From contig JALKBU010000430.1 in NCBI GenBank assembly GCA_023091735.1, positions 1-40,757 on the forward strand: a stretch of 40,757 nt of DNA, in the 5' to 3' direction. The notes beneath the pieces are model-generated. The model searched no databases. It was not told the DNA's origin and saw only the letters and a program-made list of their open reading frames with translations. This document shows, piece after piece, positions 9,711-17,611 of the stretch (positions are counted from its first letter, which is position 1; every line of letters starts with the position of its first letter). Made by a program: the position numbers and the translations under genes. Source of the DNA: Trichomonas tenax. Its lineage: Eukaryota > Parabasalia > Trichomonadida > Trichomonadidae.

Positions 9711-9752
9711 TTATATTTCAATAGAGGACCAATGTCCTGAGAATATGGAATT
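9693..9752. repeat. Nested inverted repeat
   Basis: AATTCCATATTCT (9693-9705) pairs perfectly with AGAATATGGAATT (9740-9752). Just inside the right arm is a smaller hairpin AGGAC-CAAT-GTCCT (9725-9738). It overlaps the first codon of the small ORF listed at 9564-9710. Confidence 0.7.
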
Positions 9753-9948
9753 CAAAACCACAAATATTCGAATTTGTTTCCTTTTAAAGCATTGTTTGAA
9801 AAAATAGCATTTAATTGTGTTTTGGTGAAAACTGCAAAAATTAATGTCTATTAGATAACGTAATTTCATTTTTTGGAATCAAATATTTCATTACGACTTT
9901 TTTGAATGACATCGTCAAAACACCCCATTTGATTTAAATAAATGTCAA

Positions 9949-10120
9949 TTACGTGACAAATTTTATATTACATGCCAAATAATTTATTTCATGACAAAAA
10001 TGTTTATTAGATGATAAATTATTTGTTACATGAAAAAAATTATTTTATTTGACGAATATGATTATTACGTGACAAAATTAACTCAATAGTTTGATTTTAC
10101 TTGGCATTTGGTCAAAATAG
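9949..10120. promoter_or_regulatory. Array of upstream motifs before the CFAP100-like gene
   Basis: Six to seven copies or variants in about 170 bases: TTACGTGACAAATT (9949), TTACATGCCAAAT (9968), TTTCATGACAAAAAT (9987), TTAGATGATAAATT (10007), TTACATGAAAAAAAT (10026), TTACGTGACAAAATT (10065) and a final TTTGGTCAAAAT (about 10107). The last lies about 35 bases before the ATG at 10156. The rest of the spacer from 9753 shows nothing else. Confidence 0.6.
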
Positions 10121-10155
10121 ACGATAAAATTTTACATTGTACGTTAGTGGGAAGA

Positions 10156-11508
10156 ATGACTGGAAAACTTCGTTCCCCACACATTTTGAAGAACCCAAAA
10201 TCGCCCAAAATGCATCTGACGATGGAGCACATTTCACAGCTCATCAAGAAAAACCCATATAACCTTCCTCCTGACGAAGATTTATTGTCAATTACAGATC
10301 AAAACAGACAGAAGGCCCAATCTGAGATGAAACAACGATCGCAAACAAGGATTGAATACAGGTCGACGCATAATCTTCCACGTTTACAGAACACGCATTC
10401 CGTTTCACCTGATTTTGCTGACGAACTAAAACCTGTTGCAACAGAACACCAGCGAAGGCAACAGATGCATGGATTCGTTGAGCAAACGAGAAACATCCTT
10501 CTTGCTCAATTAAAAATTGATCGAAAATCGAAAGAAATTGAAAGAATCATGCAGCAGCAGTTGACAGAGCAGGGAATAATACAAACCCAAATCGCAAAAA
10601 TCGCCGAAACAAACAATCAATATGATATGACATCAAATTCACTGAAAGCAGAGCTCGCAAGAGCGAAGAAGGAGTGCGAAAAGGCACTGAATGAAAAGAA
10701 GCAGCTTCAGAAGAATCTCAAGTTCAAATATGATACGATTGCAAGAATTAAAGCTGAAATAACAAAGAATGAAGATATCGTGTTTGTATATCGCAACTAC
10801 GGCGACTTCCTCAAGTCTCTCACGCCACCGGGAGAGGATCCACTGCAGAGATTCCAATCCCCGCATACTTTATTAAACGAATTTGAGCAACTAGAGTCAG
10901 ACAACCTATTTCTCATCCAAAAGTGTTGTGAACTCGAGCAGGAGACCGATAGAGCTATGGAGAATCTACGCAAGGAGCTGACTACCGCTCAGGAAGAGAA
11001 GAGAAAGATGGAAATATTTGAGCAGAAGATAATTCCAATTGCTGCTCTAAACTGCGCTGATACAATGATACAGCAGGACGCAATGCAGTTTGATGCAGAG
11101 CTTGCCTCACTCACAAAGTATATCCAGTCTACTTACGTCAAATGCTTTGGTAGTAAGAGCGATTTTGGTCCAACAACGATGCTTGAAAGACTTGAAAATG
11201 AGCTTGAGATATTATACAGAAAAATTGCTGAATTACCGCCAGAGTTCGTTCTCCAGACACAGGCACATATAGAGAAGGTCAGGAGAGACCAAGCAAGAGC
11301 TGATAGACAGCAGCAGAAACTGTTAGAACAGAGAAGGAAGACTGAGCAAGCTATCGAGAGAGCCAATAGACCTGTAATGAAGAGAGCAGGCCGTCCACTG
11401 AAGAAGAGAGTCCTTCCAGTGCAATTGACACATCACGTGAATGATGAAAAGAAGATTATGGATGAGAAACACCAAGAAGAATTGTTATTTGGTCCTATTG
11501 ATGATTAA
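10156..11508 (+). CDS. CFAP100/CCDC37-like axonemal coiled-coil protein (DUF4200 type)
   Basis: A 450-residue coiled-coil protein. Residues about 100-240 are a Lys/Glu/Gln-rich coiled coil of the DUF4200 type (LLAQLKIDRKSKEIERI, later VYRNYGDFLKSLTPPGED). The C-terminal end has the pattern seen in CFAP100/CCDC37/CCDC38 proteins: a run of Arg/Gln-rich helix followed by ERANRPVMKRAGRPLKKRVL. Known members sit on the flagellar axoneme and help control inner dynein arms (MIA complex). That fits a flagellate. I start at the ATG at 10156 because the longer frame begins at a TTG that lies inside the last upstream motif. CFAP73 or a related paralogue is the main alternative. Confidence 0.7.
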   Translation: MTGKLRSPHILKNPKSPKMHLTMEHISQLIKKNPYNLPPDEDLLSITDQNRQKAQSEMKQRSQTRIEYRSTHNLPRLQNTHSVSPDFADELKPVATEHQRRQQMHGFVEQTRNILLAQLKIDRKSKEIERIMQQQLTEQGIIQTQIAKIAETNNQYDMTSNSLKAELARAKKECEKALNEKKQLQKNLKFKYDTIARIKAEITKNEDIVFVYRNYGDFLKSLTPPGEDPLQRFQSPHTLLNEFEQLESDNLFLIQKCCELEQETDRAMENLRKELTTAQEEKRKMEIFEQKIIPIAALNCADTMIQQDAMQFDAELASLTKYIQSTYVKCFGSKSDFGPTTMLERLENELEILYRKIAELPPEFVLQTQAHIEKVRRDQARADRQQQKLLEQRRKTEQAIERANRPVMKRAGRPLKKRVLPVQLTHHVNDEKKIMDEKHQEELLFGPIDD

Positions 11509-11556
11509 TTTTTTTTTTTGTTTGTTAAATGCGTAAATTTTTATGATGATATGTTC

Positions 11557-11798
11557 TTTTGGACGCTTTTTGCCTCGGCATCCCCGACGATTTTTTTTTG
11601 ATTCTTCGCATCCCGAAATTAACGACAAATGCGGAAAATTTTCGATGTGTTTTCGGGGGACTCGGCCCCGCCTATTAAAGATGAGAGTTGACGAAGCTTA
11701 ACAGCACTTGTATGAAGCACAATCACCGAAGAAAGCAATTCTTGTTGGGATTTTTCGTCGGGGACGCCCTGAGACGCCGAGGTAAAAAGCGTCCAAAA
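11557..11798. mobile_element. Small non-autonomous element with terminal inverted repeats (MITE-like)
   Basis: Bases 11557-11580 (TTTTGGACGCTTTTT, then GCCTCGGCA) match the reverse complement of 11775-11798 with only two differences. A second, inner pair TCCCCGACGA (11581-11590) and its complement (11755-11764) follows, displaced by ten extra bases in the right arm. The 242-base unit is GC-richer than its flanks and has no coding capacity. It sits directly after the stop of the CFAP100-like gene. No clear target-site duplication is visible. Confidence 0.6.
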
Positions 11799-12081
11799 AA
11801 TCACGGACACCCACTCCACTTTTCGGCCACCTTATTAAGTGCAGACTTTTGAGTTAATTTTTAGGGAGAATAAAGAGTCACGAAAAGTGACGTGTTTACA
11901 TGGCAAATGTATTTTCATTTTGACATGTAAAATTAATTAGCTAATTTGAATGTGCATTTATCTCCATTTGGTGGATATATTGAATCCTGTAAACGAGGAT
12001 CGAACGCGAAATAATATCAACAATTTAATGTGGTGTCACAATACATTATTTTTTATTCGATATTTATTTTAGTTTTCTTTT
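11799..12081. other. Spacer between convergent genes with two motif copies
   Basis: Contains the small palindrome GTCACGAAAAGTGAC near 11878-11892, TTTACATGGCAAAT at 11895 and the motif in reverse, ATTTTGACATGTAAAAT, at 11917. Both neighbouring genes have their 3' ends here, so these copies are not upstream of any gene I can see. Confidence 0.45.
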
Positions 12082-12675
12082 TTATAGATCAGTATTCGAG
12101 GTTGGCATGGTATCATCTAATACGGTTGGAGCACGAGCAAGATTTGTATCAAGCGTCATCGCTTCTATGTTCATTTGAGCATGTGTTGAATGGTAGTTCT
12201 TAAGACCAGAATACCATCGGTTTTTCACAGCCGAGGCACTTCTTCCAGGCAAAGTTTGAGCAATTATAGCCCATTTATTTCCTATTTCGCGTTGTTTTGA
12301 TATAATAATTTGGTCTTCCCAAGGTTCGAAAGGCTCGTGACGTATCTCAGGATCAAGCCTATGAGACCATCTCTCTCTACATTGCTTTGAAGTTCTCGTT
12401 GGCACGAATTTAGCGATATCAACCCACTTTTTGGGACCTAATTGATGTACAGCATTGAGAAGCTGCTCATCTTCTTGCTGCGTCCACGTTCCTCGTGCTG
12501 AAAACTCCGCAGGCTTCTGATGAGGTGGAAACGATTGTGATAAATACATTTGGAGGATTTCCTGAGGGAATTGATTGTTGGCTGTTTGAGGAAGGCCATA
12601 ATTCTGTTGCCCAGGATCCGACAAAAGGAGCGGATTCATTAATTCCTGGTTGCCGAAGGATCCATCTTCGGTCAT
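12082..12675 (-). CDS. R2R3-type Myb DNA-binding protein
   Basis: A 197-residue protein with two tandem Myb/SANT repeats. Repeat 1 spans about residues 61-109 with W64, W84 and W103; repeat 2 spans about 113-160 with W119, W135 and W154, each ending in a recognition helix (TSKQCRERW and SASAVKNRW). N- and C-terminal flanks are short and low in structure. In trichomonads such small two-repeat Myb proteins bind promoter elements and regulate transcription; the target here is unknown. Starts at the ATG at 12675. The gene converges on the CFAP100-like gene. Confidence 0.93.
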   Translation of the reverse strand: MTEDGSFGNQELMNPLLLSDPGQQNYGLPQTANNQFPQEILQMYLSQSFPPHQKPAEFSARGTWTQQEDEQLLNAVHQLGPKKWVDIAKFVPTRTSKQCRERWSHRLDPEIRHEPFEPWEDQIIISKQREIGNKWAIIAQTLPGRSASAVKNRWYSGLKNYHSTHAQMNIEAMTLDTNLARAPTVLDDTMPTSNTDL

Positions 12676-13096
12676 TCCCGCGTAAATTTACAAATAAAAG
12701 TGACAATACATTTTTCATTTTTTTGATTTAAATTGAAAAAATAAAACCGAATTTGACCAGCTCAAAATGCTGTGTTTATGATATATATCTAAAATACAAA
12801 ATATAAATGTAGACCCGCACTTTTTAACGTACTTTTCAAAATATTATACTTCAATTACCACTTTTTAAAGATTTCGACAATGTTCTTCATTTCGTGATTA
12901 ACATGAGATACACTCATGCAGGAAAAGCATATGAATAGGATAGTAAGAGTTTTAATAACAAAATAAACGTTTGAAATAATTGCTTTCAGTTCTGGCTCTC
13001 ATTCATGCATCTTGATGCAGCCTGTTGTTAAAAAGAGTAGACGTTAGAATGTTGTAGTGTTTTTTCTACTGTTTATCAAGGCTGCACAATTTTTAT
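12676..13096. other. AT-rich spacer
   Basis: 5' side of the Myb gene and 3' side of the uS4 gene. AAAAGTGACA occurs at about 12696 on the plus strand, opposite to Myb. A short palindrome TGCATCTTGATGCA lies near 13006-13019. No gene or RNA is supported. Confidence 0.5.
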
Positions 13097-13661
13097 TTAC
13101 TCGAAATCTTCACCAGCTTTCTTGTTCTGAGCATGAAGGTGCATACGCTTCTTACGGCCGGCCTTTTCAGTTGTCATAACTGAAGTAACAGCGTATTTGA
13201 TATTCTTCTCAGAAACCTTCCAAACAAGGAATGCTGGCTGGTTAACGAGCTGATTTTCTACAGAAATGTGGCGTTGGAAGACGAGTGAACGAGCATGATG
13301 AACAGAATTATCGAGAGCACGCTTGTGAACTTGTGTCTGAAGGCGGCGGTCCATGAGATCGTTGACTGTGAGAGAAAGGACGTAGTTGAGCTTCTGCTTT
13401 GTCTCATCGAGACTGCCAAGTTTTGTAAGACGGCGGAGAAGTGCGGCACCCTCAAAAATACGCTTTGTATTGTTCTCTGGGAGTGTAAGAAGCTCGCGAG
13501 CAGCGTGGCTGATCTTAGAAAGTGTGTAAGAAACACGCCAGATCCTCATGCTTGTTCTTAAGACAGTATTCACCAACAACCCGAAGTTCCTTGCGCATGA
13601 GCTCTTTCTCGTATGGACGCATTGGCTTGTTGAATGTACGTGAGAAGTTTCTACTCGACAT
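13097..13661 (-). CDS. RPS9: Ribosomal protein uS4 (eukaryotic RPS9), interrupted by a one-base frameshift
   Basis: uS4 is a small-subunit rRNA-binding protein placed early in 40S assembly. The ATG at 13661 opens 37 codons that match the RPS9 N-terminus (RPYEKELMRKEL, then GEYCLKNK) up to base 13551. The family sequence then continues in the next frame from 13549 to the stop at 13097 (IWRVSYTLSKI, AARELLTL, KRIFEGAALLRRL, RRLQTQV, and the S4 RNA-binding segment HHARSLVFQRHISV). Skipping base 13550 gives about 187 residues against 194 in human with no gap at the junction. The C-terminal 40 residues are divergent and lack the usual Gly-rich SPYGGG segment. Either a sequence error, a decaying copy, or a recoded gene; the rest of the frame shows no other damage. 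Confidence 0.85.
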
Positions 13662-15916
13662 AATCTAAAAAAAAATACTTGACCAATTCAAACCTCCTGT
13701 TATTGTAAAGTTTACATAAATCTACTGATGCAAAGATTTTATGTTTCAAACTTTAACAGTATATCCAACAGCATATATAGATACATTTTTCTTTATATTT
13801 TTTCATTATTCATATCCATAAACCTGTTTTTGAGCATTTTCCTTATTTATGTCGAAAAAAAATACTTACATGACAAAATTATTTTTTAGATGTTTCTCTC
13901 ATAAAACTAACAATCAATCAATATCAACTAATTTGGAAATTAACATCGAGATGAAGAGTACCAAAATATTGTAATTCTATAAGAAAATCTGTTTGTCATC
14001 ATTAATTTATATTTGAATTCAAATTGATTTTTCAATAATATCACTCATTAATTTGCGAGACGTATTTCGACACGCATTGTCATTTAGGCATCTTATAGCA
14101 GTTTCAATAATATATTTATTCGATGATTTATAACAAATATTTCGACTTGTGTAAAATTTAGACTTAATTACCCTTAAGAATATATTTAAAATCATCTATA
14201 TTACCATTTCCTATGACAGATTGTGCTCATATTGATACTTTTTCTTATATTTTTTTGTGCTCAATAGTATTAACCTATAAAATACAATAATTTCATGATA
14301 TGTTAGAAAGATGGTATCAAGGCGTGTTAACGTATATTGTCAAAGTGTGATGTCTAAAATCTGATTTTATAAGCTAATGAAATAATGCTGTATAGCTGCA
14401 CAGGGCCATGCAAAGCTATACTCTACATAATCACTCGAGAAGATTAGGTTCATATTCATAAAATTGATAAAGGAATAAAATTAGAAGATAAAATCCAATT
14501 CACTAGATACGAATCGAGTTATAATGAAGTGTTGTTGCATTGAAATAGGCATATTAAGTGATTTCAAATGTTCAATTTAATTTGACTTGGGATATTAAAA
14601 GGAAGCCTGAGTAAAATATCAATAAAACCCAAAGCTGATATTATTATTGGCAAAATTTTATCAACTCATAAAACTACTTTTTTAAAGGAAGGGGGACTAA
14701 AAATTACTGGAGATTTCGCCTTGAAGCTCTAGTATTGAATTAAATAGCCTCTATATATGAACATATTAGAATATCAGAAAAATATGTCTTGGCATTATTC
14801 AAAAACAGAATGAAAAATGTAATTAGTATGTTTGCATAAATTTTGAAAATTGTATTTGAAAAATAATGTTTTCATGTTTTTAGGGTTAATATTGAATATT
14901 TTTGCAAAATAAATAATGGATATTATTATATTATACATTTGTTATGTGGATGATTCAACAAAATCGAAGATATTTGATTCCCTAATTTTATAAAATTATT
15001 AAATACCAAAAATCCAAAAGCAGAACCTTAAACCCTTTAGCCTAATGATATAGCTTCCGCAGATCTGGTTCGATTCCAGTTGAATCACACTTTTTTAATT
15101 TCTATAATGAACAAAATTACCACAATAATGTTAATTGTGTCGTTTGAAGCTTAAGATAATATAAACACTTTTACTAGTAGAACCAAAATATATTAGTTTT
15201 ATATTACATCACTATTAGACACGAACGAAGAATATTGTGAAAAAATCAGTTTATCTTACAGAAACCTCGTGATTAACTCTACATAGTATGTACAAACGAA
15301 CAGTATAGCTTAACCATAAATAACCGCCAGATTGAAGAACTTTGATTCAAATTTGAGTAATTTTGACATCTATATACTAAAATATTGGGGTAGATGTCAT
15401 ACGAGATAGTAAGTTAACTAAAATTCGAACATGTTGCAAGATCATGCCGGCTTTATTTGCGCGATTCAAATCGTTTCTCAAATTTGTGAAGAGAGATTTG
15501 ACTAATAATCTGTAATGAACATGCATGGTGTGCGCTATGTATTCTTGCTGAGTGATGAGCGCGTAGCTCCTGTAACTTTTGAGATACGAAATTGCGAAAA
15601 ATAACATATATAGTTAACGTCATTAAAGTGCTTCTCTTGCTGATATAACCATCTGGTTTAAGTTTCATGGTGAAACAACGATTTCGAGATCAAAATTAAA
15701 ATTTGTTTCACAAAACAGGCTATATTCTGCTTTTCATTCAAATAATAACACTCTATATCTCGTGTAAGTTATATTGTGTACGTAAGAACAAGCTGTGCAC
15801 GGTATTAACCTCTCCAGCTCCATCTAAACTATTACGGACGTTAAAAAAATTTAAGGTTAAAACTCCACCTACCTTTCCTTTTTTTTATTGTTAAGGCAAA
15901 ATTAAAAGTGTCATAA
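13662..15916. other. 2.25 kb AT-rich gene-poor region
   Basis: No confident gene. One motif copy CTTACATGACAAAATT at 13865, about 200 bases upstream of uS4, and a degenerate tRNA-like stretch at 15038-15096 (listed separately). Two overlapping minus-strand frames at 15377-15668 have slightly higher GC than the surroundings but resemble no family I know. Confidence 0.5.
15031..15096 (+). pseudogene. Degenerate tRNA-like sequence without an anticodon arm
   Basis: A Pol III A-box-like TAGCCTAATGATA at 15038-15050 and a perfect B-box GGTTCGATTCC at 15067-15077 are followed 13 bases later by a T6 run (15091-15096), the usual Pol III stop. But only about 16 bases separate the boxes, so an anticodon arm does not fit, and the expected acceptor strands do not pair. 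It is most likely a decayed tRNA or a tRNA-derived repeat, not a functional tRNA. Confidence 0.35.
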
Positions 15917-17572
15917 ATGGAAAACTTTCAGTACGAGCAAGAATGCGAGCTCGCTGTTACAATTAGAGAGCTTTTAGACTCCGATCCTGAACTTCAGGAC
16001 TGGATTCAGAGCGTTGTTGATGGAATTAACGAAACTGGCGAAATTGAAGAAACTGTATTCGACAAAATATTGAAGATTTTACTTGATAAGAATATAGACC
16101 TTCGCCAGAAGTTCCTCAGCGTTCAGGATTTCGATGAAGGATGTCAGCAACTTATGCTTTTGATTTTCGTCCCAGAGCAAATGGAACAAGAGGATATGTA
16201 CGACGACGAAGAAGAGATCGCTTTCAACTTCTCAACACCAAAGGCTGAAAGAGAATTACTTCCACCAGTTATTGATTATGCATATCTTGAAGATGAACAT
16301 AATTATATGCTTAAGAACCTCACAAAAGCCCTTATGATTGGTCATGATACAGCGTATTTCCTTCTTAAAGAAGCACAATGGGATACAAATAATGCATTGA
16401 ATCTTTATTTGAGTGATGGAGACAAAGTTCTCGCGAAATATGGAATCAGAAGAGATCAGGTTACAGAAGATTTAGGTCTCCATTTTGTTGGAAAAGGAGA
16501 TTGCGATGTTTGCGGCGATACTGATGCAAATCTTTATGCTTTGCAGTGTGGTCATGCTTTCTGCGAGGAATGCTGGAAGAACACGATAATTGAGGCCGTT
16601 AAGACCGGCCAAGCACAAATTCCGTGCATGCAGACAGACTGCAACGCCTGCTTGCTGGAGCGCGATGTGCAGAACATAGTCGATCCAAATGTCGCTAAGC
16701 TTTACAAAGAGTACCTTTTGTCGTTCCAAATTGCAACAAATCCGAACCTTAGAAAGTGCCCATGCCACGCCTGCGATAAAATCATCACGACTCGCTCCAT
16801 TAGGTATTGCATGGTCGGTGAGTGCAGCTGTGGATACAGAATCTGCTGGATGTGCAATGAGGAAGCACACGATCCTTGCTCATGTGACCACAAGCGCAAG
16901 TGGGATGAGATCGCAAACGCCGATAAGATCTCCGCAGAGTGGGTCCACACAAACACAAAGATTTGTCCTAAGTGTAACACGCGTATCGAAAAGAACGGTG
17001 GCTGCAACCACATGACATGCTGGAAGTGCCGTCATGAGTTCTGCTGGATTTGCGGCCACGAGTGGGCATCACACGGTGGTAGCTTCTACGAGTGCAACCG
17101 CTACAAGCCAGAGACAGGCAATGGCAAAAATGAGCATACAACAGATGACATTGATCGCCTTTCTCACTACTTCGAGCGCTTTGACAACCACATCAAGTCC
17201 CAAGAGGCTGAAGTCAAGCAGCGCGATAACAACCGCAAACGCCTTATCGATATATTCACAACACATTGCAAATCTCCAGCCTCAAAGGAAGAGGCTGAAG
17301 AATTCGTCAAACATATTTTCAGGGTTATGGACCAAGCACGTCATATATTGACATGGTCATATCCACATGCTTACTACATGAAACCAGGATCTACAGACCT
17401 CAGGTTGTTCGAACACGTCCAGAAAGAAGTCGAAATTTATATCGACCAGCTTTCAGATATGATTGAAAATGGTGTTTCATTTTCAATGGAAGATTTCAGT
17501 ATTCCAGTCAGGTCTGTTGAGTTTAATGCGGAGACACTTCTGAAGCATGTCACACGTTCAACGCATACATAA
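15917..17572 (+). CDS. RBR-type E3 ubiquitin ligase, Ariadne family
   Basis: A 551-residue RING-between-RING ligase, which takes ubiquitin from an E2 onto its own cysteine and then onto substrates. RING1 begins at C196 (CDVCGDTDANLYALQCGHAF); the IBR begins near C281 (CPCHACDK, later CSCGYRICWMC); RING2 has ICPKCNTRIEKNGGCNHMTC, with the probable catalytic cysteine C363 in the GGCNHM motif. The C-terminal about 150 residues (LSHYFERFDNHIKSQ onward) fit the Ariadne domain that holds the ligase inactive. The acidic N-terminal about 190 residues include a UBA-like stretch (DTAYFLLKEAQWDTNNALNLYL, near residues 150-170). Starts at ATG 15917, preceded by AAAAGTGTCATAA. Converges with the karyopherin gene, with 39 bases between stops. 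Confidence 0.95.
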   Translation: MENFQYEQECELAVTIRELLDSDPELQDWIQSVVDGINETGEIEETVFDKILKILLDKNIDLRQKFLSVQDFDEGCQQLMLLIFVPEQMEQEDMYDDEEEIAFNFSTPKAERELLPPVIDYAYLEDEHNYMLKNLTKALMIGHDTAYFLLKEAQWDTNNALNLYLSDGDKVLAKYGIRRDQVTEDLGLHFVGKGDCDVCGDTDANLYALQCGHAFCEECWKNTIIEAVKTGQAQIPCMQTDCNACLLERDVQNIVDPNVAKLYKEYLLSFQIATNPNLRKCPCHACDKIITTRSIRYCMVGECSCGYRICWMCNEEAHDPCSCDHKRKWDEIANADKISAEWVHTNTKICPKCNTRIEKNGGCNHMTCWKCRHEFCWICGHEWASHGGSFYECNRYKPETGNGKNEHTTDDIDRLSHYFERFDNHIKSQEAEVKQRDNNRKRLIDIFTTHCKSPASKEEAEEFVKHIFRVMDQARHILTWSYPHAYYMKPGSTDLRLFEHVQKEVEIYIDQLSDMIENGVSFSMEDFSIPVRSVEFNAETLLKHVTRSTHT

Positions 17573-17611
17573 TTGATTTTGTTATAAAAAAGAATGATTT
17601 ACAAACAAAAT

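Noticed and set aside
10108..10155. Upstream extension of the CFAP100-like frame
   Set aside because: It starts at TTG, and the DNA there is a copy of the promoter motif, so the ATG at 10156 is the better start.
11985..12012. GGATCGAAC resembling a tRNA T-loop on the minus strand
   Set aside because: Flanking bases do not form a T stem, and no D arm or acceptor stem can be placed.
15377..15668. Two overlapping minus-strand frames of 71 and 76 codons
   Set aside because: Neither resembles a known family, they compete for the same DNA, and no motif supports a start. The slightly higher GC is noted but not enough.
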